A stretch of DNA of 64,000 nt from DASRAJ01 sp035638255 (GTDB lineage: Bacteria > Bacteroidota > Bacteroidia > Chitinophagales > UBA10324). The stretch covers positions 3,110 to 67,109 of the forward strand of contig DASRAJ010000041.1 of NCBI GenBank assembly GCA_035638255.1. The letters run 5' to 3'. This document shows, one piece after another, positions 9,192 to 16,851 of this stretch (within the stretch, counting starts at the first letter, position 1; every line of letters begins with the position of its first letter). The notes beneath the pieces were generated by a model. It searched no databases and was not told the origin of the DNA. It worked only from the letters and a program-made list of their open reading frames with translations. The position numbers and the translations under genes were made by a program.

Positions 9192-10766
9192 TTATTTGAG
9201 TTTTCCCATGAAGTCATTCAGCAACTGGGGATTGAAACCGGTGAGTCCGTTTATGACTGTCAATTCATTTGACCGGAAACGCTCCTTCTGCGGAGTGGAT
9301 GGATTGGCAAGGTATGCTATTTTAGATAGTAAGGGCTTGGCCCGACCCAACGCCGGAAGTCGCAACAAATCCCTGGTCATGCTGCGCAGCCACAATTCGT
9401 TTGCATTACCATAATAAAGAATTACCGCATCGCACTGCCGCAAATTTTCTTCGTGCTCTTTTCGCAACTGCGCTTCTTCACCTTCAAAGATGGGTAACAT
9501 AACTTCATGCCCGCTATCAAATAAATAATCTTCCAGGGCCTTCGTATCGCTTAAGTCGCGCTGGTCACATATAATATATATCAGGCGCGGACCTGCATCG
9601 CCTTCAGTGAAACTGCCTCCTGCGCTATTCTCTTTTTGCTTCTCTTTTTCCAGCGCATTTTCCTTCTCTTTCTCTTTTGCTTCCTGTTTACGGATGTTAT
9701 CGAATATGGCAAACTTAAATTCCTCGACTGTTCCTTCAAGCAGATCGGAATCCTGTTGCAACTCTTCGCTGTGTTTTAACTGCTCTATAAAACTTTGCTG
9801 CCTTGCGTCATCAGATTTTGTTGTGGGAGGAATCCAAATCAAACGGTTCAGGCTGCGCGCTGCACTTTGCTTTGCTGCAATTTCATTTTGAAGGACAATG
9901 ATGGATTTGTCAGTCCCTTCGGGTACTAATCCGTAAGATGAGCCAATAAGGTGAATGGAAAGAATTGCATCGTTAATAAAAGTCTCCACTTCGCTTTTGA
10001 ATATATCAGCAACGGGAGTCATGTTCTTATTTGGAACAACGCTGAAGCCATTGTCTTCCAGCTCCCGCTTCAGACTTTCGTGGTAATCTCTTAGGTCGTA
10101 GGTGGTATCCGCAAGATAAATCTTCCTCTTAGCTGCACTACCGTTTGCAGAAGTCGTATCCGGGACTGAAGTTGTTTTAACTTCCGGTTTGTTTCCGTTT
10201 GTTGATGGAGTTACTGAGGTTCCTAACTTTTCAATAAGCTGAGCAACATCATGAGCAACATCATCAAGTTTCGCCCAATAGGCTTGTTCAATTTCCTGTC
10301 CGAAAATGCGATCAAACTCTTTAAACCGGCCTGTGGTGGGATCTTCTTTATAAAATTCATATCCTAGGATTTCACGAATCTTTTCCGGTTGAGCATCTAA
10401 CTTAACAGGGGTTTTTAGTATTTTGAAAATACGCGCCTTGTTTTCGATGCTTATACCCCCGGTCTCATTGGCAGCTTTAAAGAATTCTTCAACTTCCTTT
10501 GTACACCAATCAGATTTAACATAACGGGGAGTAATGATTGACATCATTACTTTCAGCTTCGGAAACTGAGCAACGATTTCAGGACCAAAAAAATCATTAC
10601 CCTGCAATCTTGCATCACGCCATATTACAGGGTGACTTCCGAGCAATTGCGAAAGACGCACTTCGAGAGATTTGTGAAACTCACTGATCCAGCCTTTCAT
10701 ACCCTCGCTCATTGGCTCATCATCAATGTGAGCATAGCTGATAAAAATGTCCTTTTCGAAATTCAT
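9192..10766 (-). CDS. TIR-domain protein with three TIR-like / nucleosidase-fold domains
   Basis: 524 residues, no signal peptide, so cytoplasmic. Domain 1 (~1-180) is a canonical TIR: strand DIFISYAHID at 6-15, a WRDARL loop at 49-54, and SDWCTKEVEEFF at 85-96, in which E91 sits where the catalytic glutamate of NAD-cleaving TIR domains lies. After a Thr/Ser-rich linker, domain 2 (~214-360) starts KIYLADTTYDLRDYHESL and resembles a TIR/DUF4062-type fold. A Lys/Glu linker (361-380) leads to domain 3 (~393-524), starting RLIYIICDQRDLSD, again TIR-like. Domains 2 and 3 lack a clear equivalent of E91 and may be binding modules. First gene of the operon, 116 nt after gdhA on the same strand. Family knowledge suggests NAD depletion or signal-nucleotide production upon activation, here presumably controlled by the neighbouring STAND ATPase. 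Confidence 0.88.
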   Translation of the reverse strand: MNFEKDIFISYAHIDDEPMSEGMKGWISEFHKSLEVRLSQLLGSHPVIWRDARLQGNDFFGPEIVAQFPKLKVMMSIITPRYVKSDWCTKEVEEFFKAANETGGISIENKARIFKILKTPVKLDAQPEKIREILGYEFYKEDPTTGRFKEFDRIFGQEIEQAYWAKLDDVAHDVAQLIEKLGTSVTPSTNGNKPEVKTTSVPDTTSANGSAAKRKIYLADTTYDLRDYHESLKRELEDNGFSVVPNKNMTPVADIFKSEVETFINDAILSIHLIGSSYGLVPEGTDKSIIVLQNEIAAKQSAARSLNRLIWIPPTTKSDDARQQSFIEQLKHSEELQQDSDLLEGTVEEFKFAIFDNIRKQEAKEKEKENALEKEKQKENSAGGSFTEGDAGPRLIYIICDQRDLSDTKALEDYLFDSGHEVMLPIFEGEEAQLRKEHEENLRQCDAVILYYGNANELWLRSMTRDLLRLPALGRAKPLLSKIAYLANPSTPQKERFRSNELTVINGLTGFNPQLLNDFMGKLK

Positions 10767-10823
10767 TTTGCAGCTACTTTTTTTGTGATCAGGTACTCAC
10801 AAAAGGTTAAGGGTTGTCCTCGT

Positions 10824-10845
10824 TACTTTCAAGTCGTTGAAGGTA
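10824..10845. terminator. Hairpin between gdhA and the TIR operon
   Basis: A 9-bp stem (TACTTTCAA with TTGAAGGTA, one G-T pair) and a 4-nt loop lie 37 nt beyond the gdhA stop. There is no U-tract on the gdhA-sense strand, so this is a weak candidate terminator separating gdhA from the TIR operon, or a leader hairpin of that operon. Confidence 0.35.
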
Positions 10846-10882
10846 CACAAAAATCATTTCATGACTCACGCATCAGCTCAGC

Positions 10883-12238
10883 TTACACCAATCCTTGCGC
10901 AAGCATTGCATCAGCTACTTTCACAAATCCACCAATGTTTGCGCCCTTCACATAATTCACCAAACCGGTTTCATCACCCCCGTATTTCACACATGTCTGA
11001 TGAATCACTCTCATAATTTCTTTGAGGCGCGCATCCACTTCTTCACGCGTCCAGCTCATGCGCAATGAATTTTGACTCATCTCCAATCCTGAAACGGCAA
11101 CACCGCCGGCATTCGATGCTTTCCCCGGCGCATATAAAATTCCTTTCCTGATAAACCAGTTTACTGCTTCAATGGTGGAAGGCATGTTTGCTCCTTCTGC
11201 AACAGCAATGCAACCGTTGCGGGTGAGTTTCTTGGCATCTTCTTCATTCAATTCATTTTGTGTGGCGCAGGGAAGAGCGATGTCGCACTTCACGCTCCAG
11301 GGTGTTTTACGCGCAATATATTCGCAGGCATATTTATCAGCATACTCTTTTATTCTCCCGCGCCGTTCATTTTTCAATTCCATCACAAACTGAAGTTTCT
11401 CTTCGTTAACTCCGTGCGGATCATAAATGTATCCATCTGAATCAGAGAGCGTGACTACTTTGCCTCCGAGCTTCATCACTTTTTCTGCCGCGTATTGTGC
11501 AACATTTCCGGAACCGCTAATAACCACCGTTTTTCCCTTGATCTTATCCTTTCTTGTTGCCAGCATTTCTTCCACGAAGTAAACGCAACCATACCCTGTT
11601 GCTTCCGGACGAATTAAACTTCCTCCGAAATCAACGGACTTGCCTGTGAGCACGCCGGTGAATTTGTTTCGCATGCGTTTGTATTGTCCATAGAGAAAGC
11701 CAATCTCTCTTCCGCCTACTCCAATGTCACCAGCAGGAACGTCGGTGTCAGCACCAATATGGCGGCAGAGTTCCGTCATAAAGCTTTGGCAGAATTTCAT
11801 CACCTCATTATCCGATTTTCCTTTGGGATCAAAATCACTTCCGCCCTTTCCGCCTCCCATGGGCAGACCCGTAAGAGAGTTTTTAAACACTTGTTCAAAC
11901 GCGAGGAACTTGAGTATGCCGAGATAAACGGTAGGATGAAAACGCAATCCGCCTTTGTAGGGCCCAATGGCATTGTTCATCTGAATTCTGAACCCCCGGT
12001 TGACCTGAAACTCACCTTTGTCATCAATCCATGTTACGCGAAACATGATCACCCGGTCCGGCTCTGCAATACGCTCCAGGATCTTTGCATTCTTGTATTT
12101 AGGATTCTCTTCGAGCCATGGAATCAATGTTTCAGCAACTTCAAGCACTGCCTGGTGAAATTCCGGCTCATGCGGATTTTTCTTTTTTATTAGTTTCATG
12201 AATTCATCAACTGCATTAGGTTGTTTTTTACCGGCCAT
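10883..12238 (-). CDS. gdhA: NADP-specific glutamate dehydrogenase
   Basis: 451 residues, full length for the hexameric GDH family. It converts 2-oxoglutarate and ammonium to glutamate with NADPH in the cytoplasm. The glutamate/ammonium-binding segment LPMGGGKGG has the lysine at K131, the catalytic aspartate is D171 in PAGDIGVGGREIG, and the dinucleotide loop SGSGNVA is at 241-247. The C-terminal segment LRMSWTREEVDARL is typical of the hexameric NADP type. The start at MAGKKQPN fits the family. It stands alone: 185 nt separate it from the DUF3137 gene upstream and 116 nt from the TIR gene downstream, so it is not obviously part of either operon. No riboswitch or operator was recognised in front of it. 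Confidence 0.96.
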   Translation of the reverse strand: MAGKKQPNAVDEFMKLIKKKNPHEPEFHQAVLEVAETLIPWLEENPKYKNAKILERIAEPDRVIMFRVTWIDDKGEFQVNRGFRIQMNNAIGPYKGGLRFHPTVYLGILKFLAFEQVFKNSLTGLPMGGGKGGSDFDPKGKSDNEVMKFCQSFMTELCRHIGADTDVPAGDIGVGGREIGFLYGQYKRMRNKFTGVLTGKSVDFGGSLIRPEATGYGCVYFVEEMLATRKDKIKGKTVVISGSGNVAQYAAEKVMKLGGKVVTLSDSDGYIYDPHGVNEEKLQFVMELKNERRGRIKEYADKYACEYIARKTPWSVKCDIALPCATQNELNEEDAKKLTRNGCIAVAEGANMPSTIEAVNWFIRKGILYAPGKASNAGGVAVSGLEMSQNSLRMSWTREEVDARLKEIMRVIHQTCVKYGGDETGLVNYVKGANIGGFVKVADAMLAQGLV

Positions 12239-12423
12239 GTTTGAAGGTGTTTGGGTGAGAAATGAAAGATGATGATGAGAGAAAAAATTTTGAGTTCAAA
12301 TTCACTGTGATGTGATGATCTGAAATTTGGGGAGTCAATATTAGAAACAATTTCTTTGCGGAGTGTGTGAAAGTGAAAGTAGGTGAAGCAGGGCAACTAT
12401 TCTTTATATCACCGGTGTCCTGT

Positions 12424-13392
12424 TTATTGCTTCGTCCAGATTCTTGTGTTGAGATTGAGATCATCTACAATGTCTGTGACCAGAGTGAGATAGAACAAGT
12501 ACTCCCTGAGGTAATCTGATTTTACGCCGGAGGAAAATTCATTCGGCTCAAAAAGATTTTTGCTGAGTGGGATGGCGATGAACACTTTGGAGTGAATGAA
12601 GGAAACATAAATTCTGTTTTTCACCTTCTCACGGAATTCCACAAGCCGTTCCATCAGGGAAGGGGAGATGATGTAACGTGCTTCAATCTGGTCGTTGCTG
12701 AATACTTTGAAGAATTTTTCAAACACCGGGTTTTCCAGTTTTACTATATCACCCCTGCCTTCGAACCAGCGCTCCAGCATCGTTCCCACTCCCAGGAAAT
12801 CAAAACCCGATTCAGGAAGCACGTATGTTCTCCCACGAAAATTCTTATTGAAATCAGCAATAAAAAAAATTCCTTTAAAAATTGTAACCCAATGGGTGTG
12901 ACGAATGCCTTTGTTATCAGTGTATTCTCTTTTTTCCCTGTGGTGCAATTCTGAAAACGCAAGATTTGTCAATACAATTTTACCTTCCACCAAATCACCC
13001 CCGCTGTATGAATCGATCCGGCTTCGGAATAAATCTGATTCGCAATAATCATATTGTGAAATGAGTGATTGCGGGTAATAACTGAGTTCCTCATTTATCG
13101 TTTTCACAAGGCCGGTAATTACCTCTTCTTTAAAGTGCTGCACATAAGCTCTTTTCCGTTTTGAATACTCAGAAGAGTTTTTTACCGCAAAAAATATCGG
13201 AGCCAATAGCAAAATGAACAGCCATGGATTTTTAAATGCTAAAGACAAAAGAATAACCGGGATGAAAAGCAGGATTGAAAAAACAACTTTCCAAAATGCA
13301 CCTGCTACTTTTTTCCGTTCATGTTCCAGTAATTCAAGAATGGGGACAAGCGTGGTCTTGTAATAGTTGTCGAATTCTTCAGGAGATTTCAT
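12424..13392 (-). CDS. DUF3137 family membrane protein
   Basis: 322 residues. Two adjacent transmembrane helices (~33-68, VFSILLFIPVILLSLAF and WLFILLLAPIFFAV) follow an N-terminal cytoplasmic helix. The rest is a soluble domain with the DUF3137 pattern: SGGDLVEGKI...FSELHHREKREY...IFKGIFFIADFNKNFRGRTYV and a late F..D.IEARYIISP.LMERL. The biochemical role of the family is not established. Family members are very often encoded beside lemA, as here, with only the CPCC gene between them, which suggests a shared envelope function. The start MKSPEEFDNYY is preceded by an A/T-rich stretch without a Shine-Dalgarno sequence. Confidence 0.85.
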   Translation of the reverse strand: MKSPEEFDNYYKTTLVPILELLEHERKKVAGAFWKVVFSILLFIPVILLSLAFKNPWLFILLLAPIFFAVKNSSEYSKRKRAYVQHFKEEVITGLVKTINEELSYYPQSLISQYDYCESDLFRSRIDSYSGGDLVEGKIVLTNLAFSELHHREKREYTDNKGIRHTHWVTIFKGIFFIADFNKNFRGRTYVLPESGFDFLGVGTMLERWFEGRGDIVKLENPVFEKFFKVFSNDQIEARYIISPSLMERLVEFREKVKNRIYVSFIHSKVFIAIPLSKNLFEPNEFSSGVKSDYLREYLFYLTLVTDIVDDLNLNTRIWTKQ

Positions 13393-13466
13393 TGGATAGA
13401 AATGATCAATTGGCTAAATGTCCGGTTTCGGTATTGGCGATGTCGCGGATTTTCCAAGCGCCCTTT

Positions 13467-13946
13467 TCATAATTTATTCTCAAGATCATTTGCTTGTTTT
13501 AAGAATTGTTGTTTCTCATCTTCATTCTTAGTTGTCATAGCCGAATTATATTTTGCAATGATTTCTTTTTTTATTACTGTCAAGTCTGCTATAATTTTTC
13601 CACCAAATATTTTTTTTACAGTTGTTCTTTCAAAATGATTCTTGTCTGTCGGCCTGAACATGGTCAAATAATTTCTAAAATTTTGCCTGGCTTCCGTTAG
13701 AGAATAACTTTGATTTGGTCCACCCAATATTTTGTCTGCGTTGTTGTCGTCTTGTCCGTCGTCTTCCCAGTTGCAAAGCGGACAAATCTCAAACCCTTGT
13801 CTTTCAGTTAGTGTTGGAAAATGACAGCAAGGACATAAATAATATTTGTCAAACTTTTTATAACAGTCTGTTGGAGAACCTTCAAACTCCTTAACATAAA
13901 AGTCAAACCACAGTTTATTAAGGTGTTTGTTATCTGTTTCTTTCAT
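13467..13946 (-). CDS. CPCC family cysteine-rich (zinc-ribbon-like) protein
   Basis: 159 residues, no signal peptide or membrane segment. Residues ~32-60 carry two cysteine pairs, CPCC (YLCPCCHFPTL) and CPLC (ICPLCNWEDDGQDD), the signature of the cysteine-rich CPCC family and consistent with one bound zinc. The following NLxxxR-type helix (SLTEARQNFRNYL) is also common in this family. A C-terminal Lys/Asn/Glu-rich helix follows. The function is unknown; members occur singly and sometimes near toxin or immunity genes. It lies between lemA (92 nt upstream) and the DUF3137 gene (74 nt downstream), interrupting a pair that is usually adjacent, and its higher A+T content (long poly-T/poly-A tracts) suggests later acquisition. 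Confidence 0.75.
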   Translation of the reverse strand: MKETDNKHLNKLWFDFYVKEFEGSPTDCYKKFDKYYLCPCCHFPTLTERQGFEICPLCNWEDDGQDDNNADKILGGPNQSYSLTEARQNFRNYLTMFRPTDKNHFERTTVKKIFGGKIIADLTVIKKEIIAKYNSAMTTKNEDEKQQFLKQANDLENKL

Positions 13947-14038
13947 TGCCTGTTTAAATTACAACGGTCTTGTGGGGTGGTTGTCAACGGATAGCTTTAT
14001 CCAACAATAACCATTTAGCCATTGAACCATTAAACCCC

Positions 14039-14599
14039 TTAGTTTTTGAAAAGATCTTTTGCACTAATGTTCTTCCGTTCCTCATCCGGAATTTCAAGAA
14101 CAGACTTGGTTGAGAAATTCATCATGCGTGCAAAAATGTTTGTAGGAAATTGTTGAACGCTATTGTTGTAATCTGTCACTGCAGCATTGTACGCGCGACG
14201 TGCTGCTGAGATTTGTTCTTCCACTTCATTCCACGATGCCTGCAGTTGCAGAAAGTTCTGATTGGCTTTCAACTGCGGATAATTTTCAACCTGCACCATG
14301 ATGTTACGCATGGCTGAACCGATTTGATTCTCGAGCTGAATTTTTTGATCTGGAGGAATATTGGGATCAATCGCCTTGGTGCGCAGCTCCGTAATTTTCG
14401 TGAGGGTGTCTCGCTCGTAATTCATGTATGTTTTCACAGTCTCAACCAGATTCGGGATAAGGTCGTAGCGCTTCTTCAGCATCGCATCAATGGCTCCAAA
14501 GGAATTTGCGACAGCATTCTTTTTTGTGATGAGTGAATTGTACAGGACAATAACAATCAGGCCGACAACAAGAAGGACAATGAGTAACGGGATTCCCAT
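14039..14599 (-). CDS. lemA: LemA family protein
   Basis: 186 residues, the usual length. One N-terminal transmembrane helix (~4-22, LLIVLLVVGLIVIVLYNSL) is followed by the all-helical LemA domain with its hallmark segments: NAVANSFGAIDAMLKKRYDLIPNLV, the ENYPQLKANQNFLQLQ region, and the end AARRAYNAAVTDYN...FPTNIFA. LemA proteins sit in the cell envelope; their biochemical role is unknown. A good Bacteroidota -7 element lies 17 nt before the ATG and supports this start. With the downstream DUF3137 gene it forms a commonly paired set. Confidence 0.93.
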   Translation of the reverse strand: MGIPLLIVLLVVGLIVIVLYNSLITKKNAVANSFGAIDAMLKKRYDLIPNLVETVKTYMNYERDTLTKITELRTKAIDPNIPPDQKIQLENQIGSAMRNIMVQVENYPQLKANQNFLQLQASWNEVEEQISAARRAYNAAVTDYNNSVQQFPTNIFARMMNFSTKSVLEIPDEERKNISAKDLFKN

Positions 14600-14615
14600 A
14601 AGATGTGAGTTTGGT

Positions 14616-14623
14616 CAAAGATA
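14616..14623 (-). promoter_or_regulatory. -7 promoter element of lemA
   Basis: Read on the minus strand the sequence is TATCTTTG, an exact match to the Bacteroidota -7 consensus TANNTTTG. It would start transcription near 14609, about 10 nt before the lemA ATG. A convincing -33 TTTG at 19 nt spacing was not seen, so this is a half-site call. Confidence 0.5.
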
Positions 14624-14823
14624 TGAAAGAGTGAGGGTGAGAGTGAAAGGGCGACCGCGTGTTCCTGGAAATATCCTTCCGGGCATAAGAGAAATTGAGT
14701 GAAGAAAAAACTTTGACCTTCCACACGGCGAAGATGCATAGTAACTTTCTGCTACAGAAATTCATTACGCGAGTTTTTTATGGGACTTACGGCCATTCAA
14801 ATCGAATAAAACCTTAGATAGAT

Positions 14824-16668
14824 TTATTGCTTTACAAATCTTCCAACTCTGTATTCAGAATCGTTGTTTATCTTAATTTCATAAGTTCCGGCAGGAAGGC
14901 TTTGAATATCTAATAATATGGTCTTATCTCTCTCTAATTGCAGCTCCATCTTTCTCACATTCACTCCAAGAATACTGAATATATTTAGTTGAGCACTTCC
15001 TTCAAAATCTGAAACATCTACTGTAATTTGACTACTCGCTTGATTAGGGTAAATCAAAATTTCTTTCAGAAGTTCTTTACCGGTTAAATGATGCCCCGAC
15101 TCTGAGATCTGATCAAAATCGGTTAGAAAAGTTTGGATGCAGGTGTTAGAATTAAATATACCATCACGACATTTTGTTTTTATTCTCCATTCATAAATGG
15201 TATTGGCTTTCAATCCTGAAATAGCTTTAAAGCTCACATTCGTGTCAATATTTAAAGTGGTCCATTGGGCAGAACCTTGTGTCCGATACATGATCTTGTA
15301 ACCAATGGCGCACGGTTGCTTGTTCCAATTTAATGTGGTTCTTGTTTGTGTAGTATTCGTCGAGTGAAGATTATTTGGTATAGCACAAGGGCTGCAGATT
15401 ATCCCTTCTGAAAAATACCGGGCAATAGCGAAATCCTGATTTAAGCCATTTGATGAATTTCCTGCAACTACAATTTTTGCATCGGACTGTATGGCAACAG
15501 AGTAGGCATCATCGAAACCGGTACCAATGGCCGTGGTGGATTTACCATCAGCACCGAAGGTGTTATCAAGGGTGCCATCTGAATTATACCGTACCAAAGC
15601 GAAATCATTATTTGAGCCATTGTATGAAGATCCCGCAACTACAATTTTCCCATCAGGCTGTATCGCTACAGAATAACCCTTATCATCGCCTGACCCAATT
15701 GCAGTAGTCAATTTACCATCCGTGCTGAAGCCGTTATCAAGAGTACCATTTGAAATATATCGTGCTAAAGCGAAGTCAAAATTTGAACCGTTGTATGAAT
15801 ATCCCGCAACTACAATTTTCCCATTGGATTGTATTGCTATGGAGACAGCACAAGCGATACCCAAATCAATGGTTGTGGTTAATTGACCCTCATCACCGAA
15901 GGTATTATCAAAAGCACCATCTGGTTCATATCGTGCTAACGCGAAGTCTTTCTTTGGGGCTTTCCATAATGAAAAGCCTGCGACTACAATTTTTCCATCC
16001 GATTGTATGGCCACAGAAAAGGCAGGAGAATAAGGACCACCGACCGCTGAGGCCATACTACCATCTCTGATGAAGCTCTTATCAAGTTTGCCATTGGAAT
16101 TGTATCGTACCAAAGCGAAGTAACAGAAACCGTTGAATAATGAAAAGCCCACCACTACAATTTTTTCATCAGGCTGTATCGCTACTGAATATGCTTCTTC
16201 GTGGGCACCAATAGAAGTGGTTAGTTTGCCATCGGTGCTGAAGCTGTTATCAAGAGTACCATCTGAATTATATCGTGCGACACCGAAGTCAGCATCAGCG
16301 GCATTGTATGAAGTTCCGGCTACCACAATTTTTCCGTCGGACTGAATGACTACCGCATGAGCATAATCGTCTGCCTCTCCAATGGGCGTAGTTACTTTGC
16401 CGTCTGTGCCGAAGCCGTTATCAAGGGTGCCATCAGCATTGTATCGTGCCAAAGCGAAGTCACTATTCAAGCCGTTCCAGGAACTCCCTGCAACTATAAT
16501 TTTTCCATCGGGCTGTATCGCTACGGCAGAGGAAGAATCATCGGCCATACCTATAGGAGTGATTACAGTTCCTCCGTTAAAGTCACCATCAAGAGTGCCG
16601 GCTTGCGCAAACAATCTCGTTGTAATTGCAGTCGCAAGAATGGTTAAGAGTAGAATTATTTTTTTCAA
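14824..16668 (-). CDS. T9SS-secreted delta-60 repeat beta-propeller protein with fibronectin III domain
   Basis: 614 residues. Signal peptide 1-22 (ends RLFAQ). Residues ~40-420 hold seven tandem units of ~57 residues with the delta-60 repeat core (VAIQPDGKIVVAGSS...FALARYNSDGTLDN.F..DGK.TT.IG), enough for a seven-bladed propeller. Residues ~430-520 form a fibronectin type III domain (TLNWNKQPCAIGYKIMYR, YEWRIKTKC). The last ~75 residues (LIYPNQASSQITVDV..., LPAGTYEIKI) are a T9SS type A sorting domain. Expected location is the cell surface or medium; the ligand is unknown. The repeats are also visible in the DNA as a direct-repeat array at ~15400-16600 and should not be mistaken for a CRISPR. 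Confidence 0.9.
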   Translation of the reverse strand: MKKIILLLTILATAITTRLFAQAGTLDGDFNGGTVITPIGMADDSSSAVAIQPDGKIIVAGSSWNGLNSDFALARYNADGTLDNGFGTDGKVTTPIGEADDYAHAVVIQSDGKIVVAGTSYNAADADFGVARYNSDGTLDNSFSTDGKLTTSIGAHEEAYSVAIQPDEKIVVVGFSLFNGFCYFALVRYNSNGKLDKSFIRDGSMASAVGGPYSPAFSVAIQSDGKIVVAGFSLWKAPKKDFALARYEPDGAFDNTFGDEGQLTTTIDLGIACAVSIAIQSNGKIVVAGYSYNGSNFDFALARYISNGTLDNGFSTDGKLTTAIGSGDDKGYSVAIQPDGKIVVAGSSYNGSNNDFALVRYNSDGTLDNTFGADGKSTTAIGTGFDDAYSVAIQSDAKIVVAGNSSNGLNQDFAIARYFSEGIICSPCAIPNNLHSTNTTQTRTTLNWNKQPCAIGYKIMYRTQGSAQWTTLNIDTNVSFKAISGLKANTIYEWRIKTKCRDGIFNSNTCIQTFLTDFDQISESGHHLTGKELLKEILIYPNQASSQITVDVSDFEGSAQLNIFSILGVNVRKMELQLERDKTILLDIQSLPAGTYEIKINNDSEYRVGRFVKQ

Positions 16669-16698
16669 GCAGATAAATTAAACCGGAAGGTAAGCTTT

Positions 16699-16851
16699 TT
16701 AACGTCGCGTTTTTTTCTCCGCCAATTTCTCGGCATTGTACGCATTCACCACGCCGCCGCTCACGCAAAGTTTTTTCAGTTTGGCTTTTTTCATTTTCTC
16801 ATTCGAATCCATTTCATTGGAAGGAATCGCAGCTTTCTTCCGCAAAAAATT
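16699..16851 (-). pseudogene. Orphan 3' end of an S8 (subtilisin-like) peptidase gene
   Basis: Read in the same frame immediately after the stop of the SprB-like gene, this stretch encodes ~50 residues ending SGGVVNAYNAEKLAEKKTRR. They align without gaps to the C-terminus of the complete S8 peptidase gene at 22664-24256 (SGGVVNAYNAVKLAEKKIRH), including the shared MKKAKLKKLCV and the upstream pattern NEMD/DEMD. The nucleotide match is also high over the last ~100 bp. There is no start codon, catalytic residue or room for the rest of a peptidase, so this is a remnant of a second copy whose 5' part was replaced by the neighbouring giant gene. Confidence 0.8.

Noticed and set aside
11684..12193. 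169-codon plus-strand frame opposite gdhA
   Set aside because: It is a shadow of the highly conserved gdhA frame; the gdhA motifs are all on the minus strand.
15400..16600. Regularly spaced DNA repeats resembling a CRISPR array
   Set aside because: They are codon-phased (~171 bp) and encode the delta-60 propeller repeats of the T9SS protein; spacers are not unique sequence.
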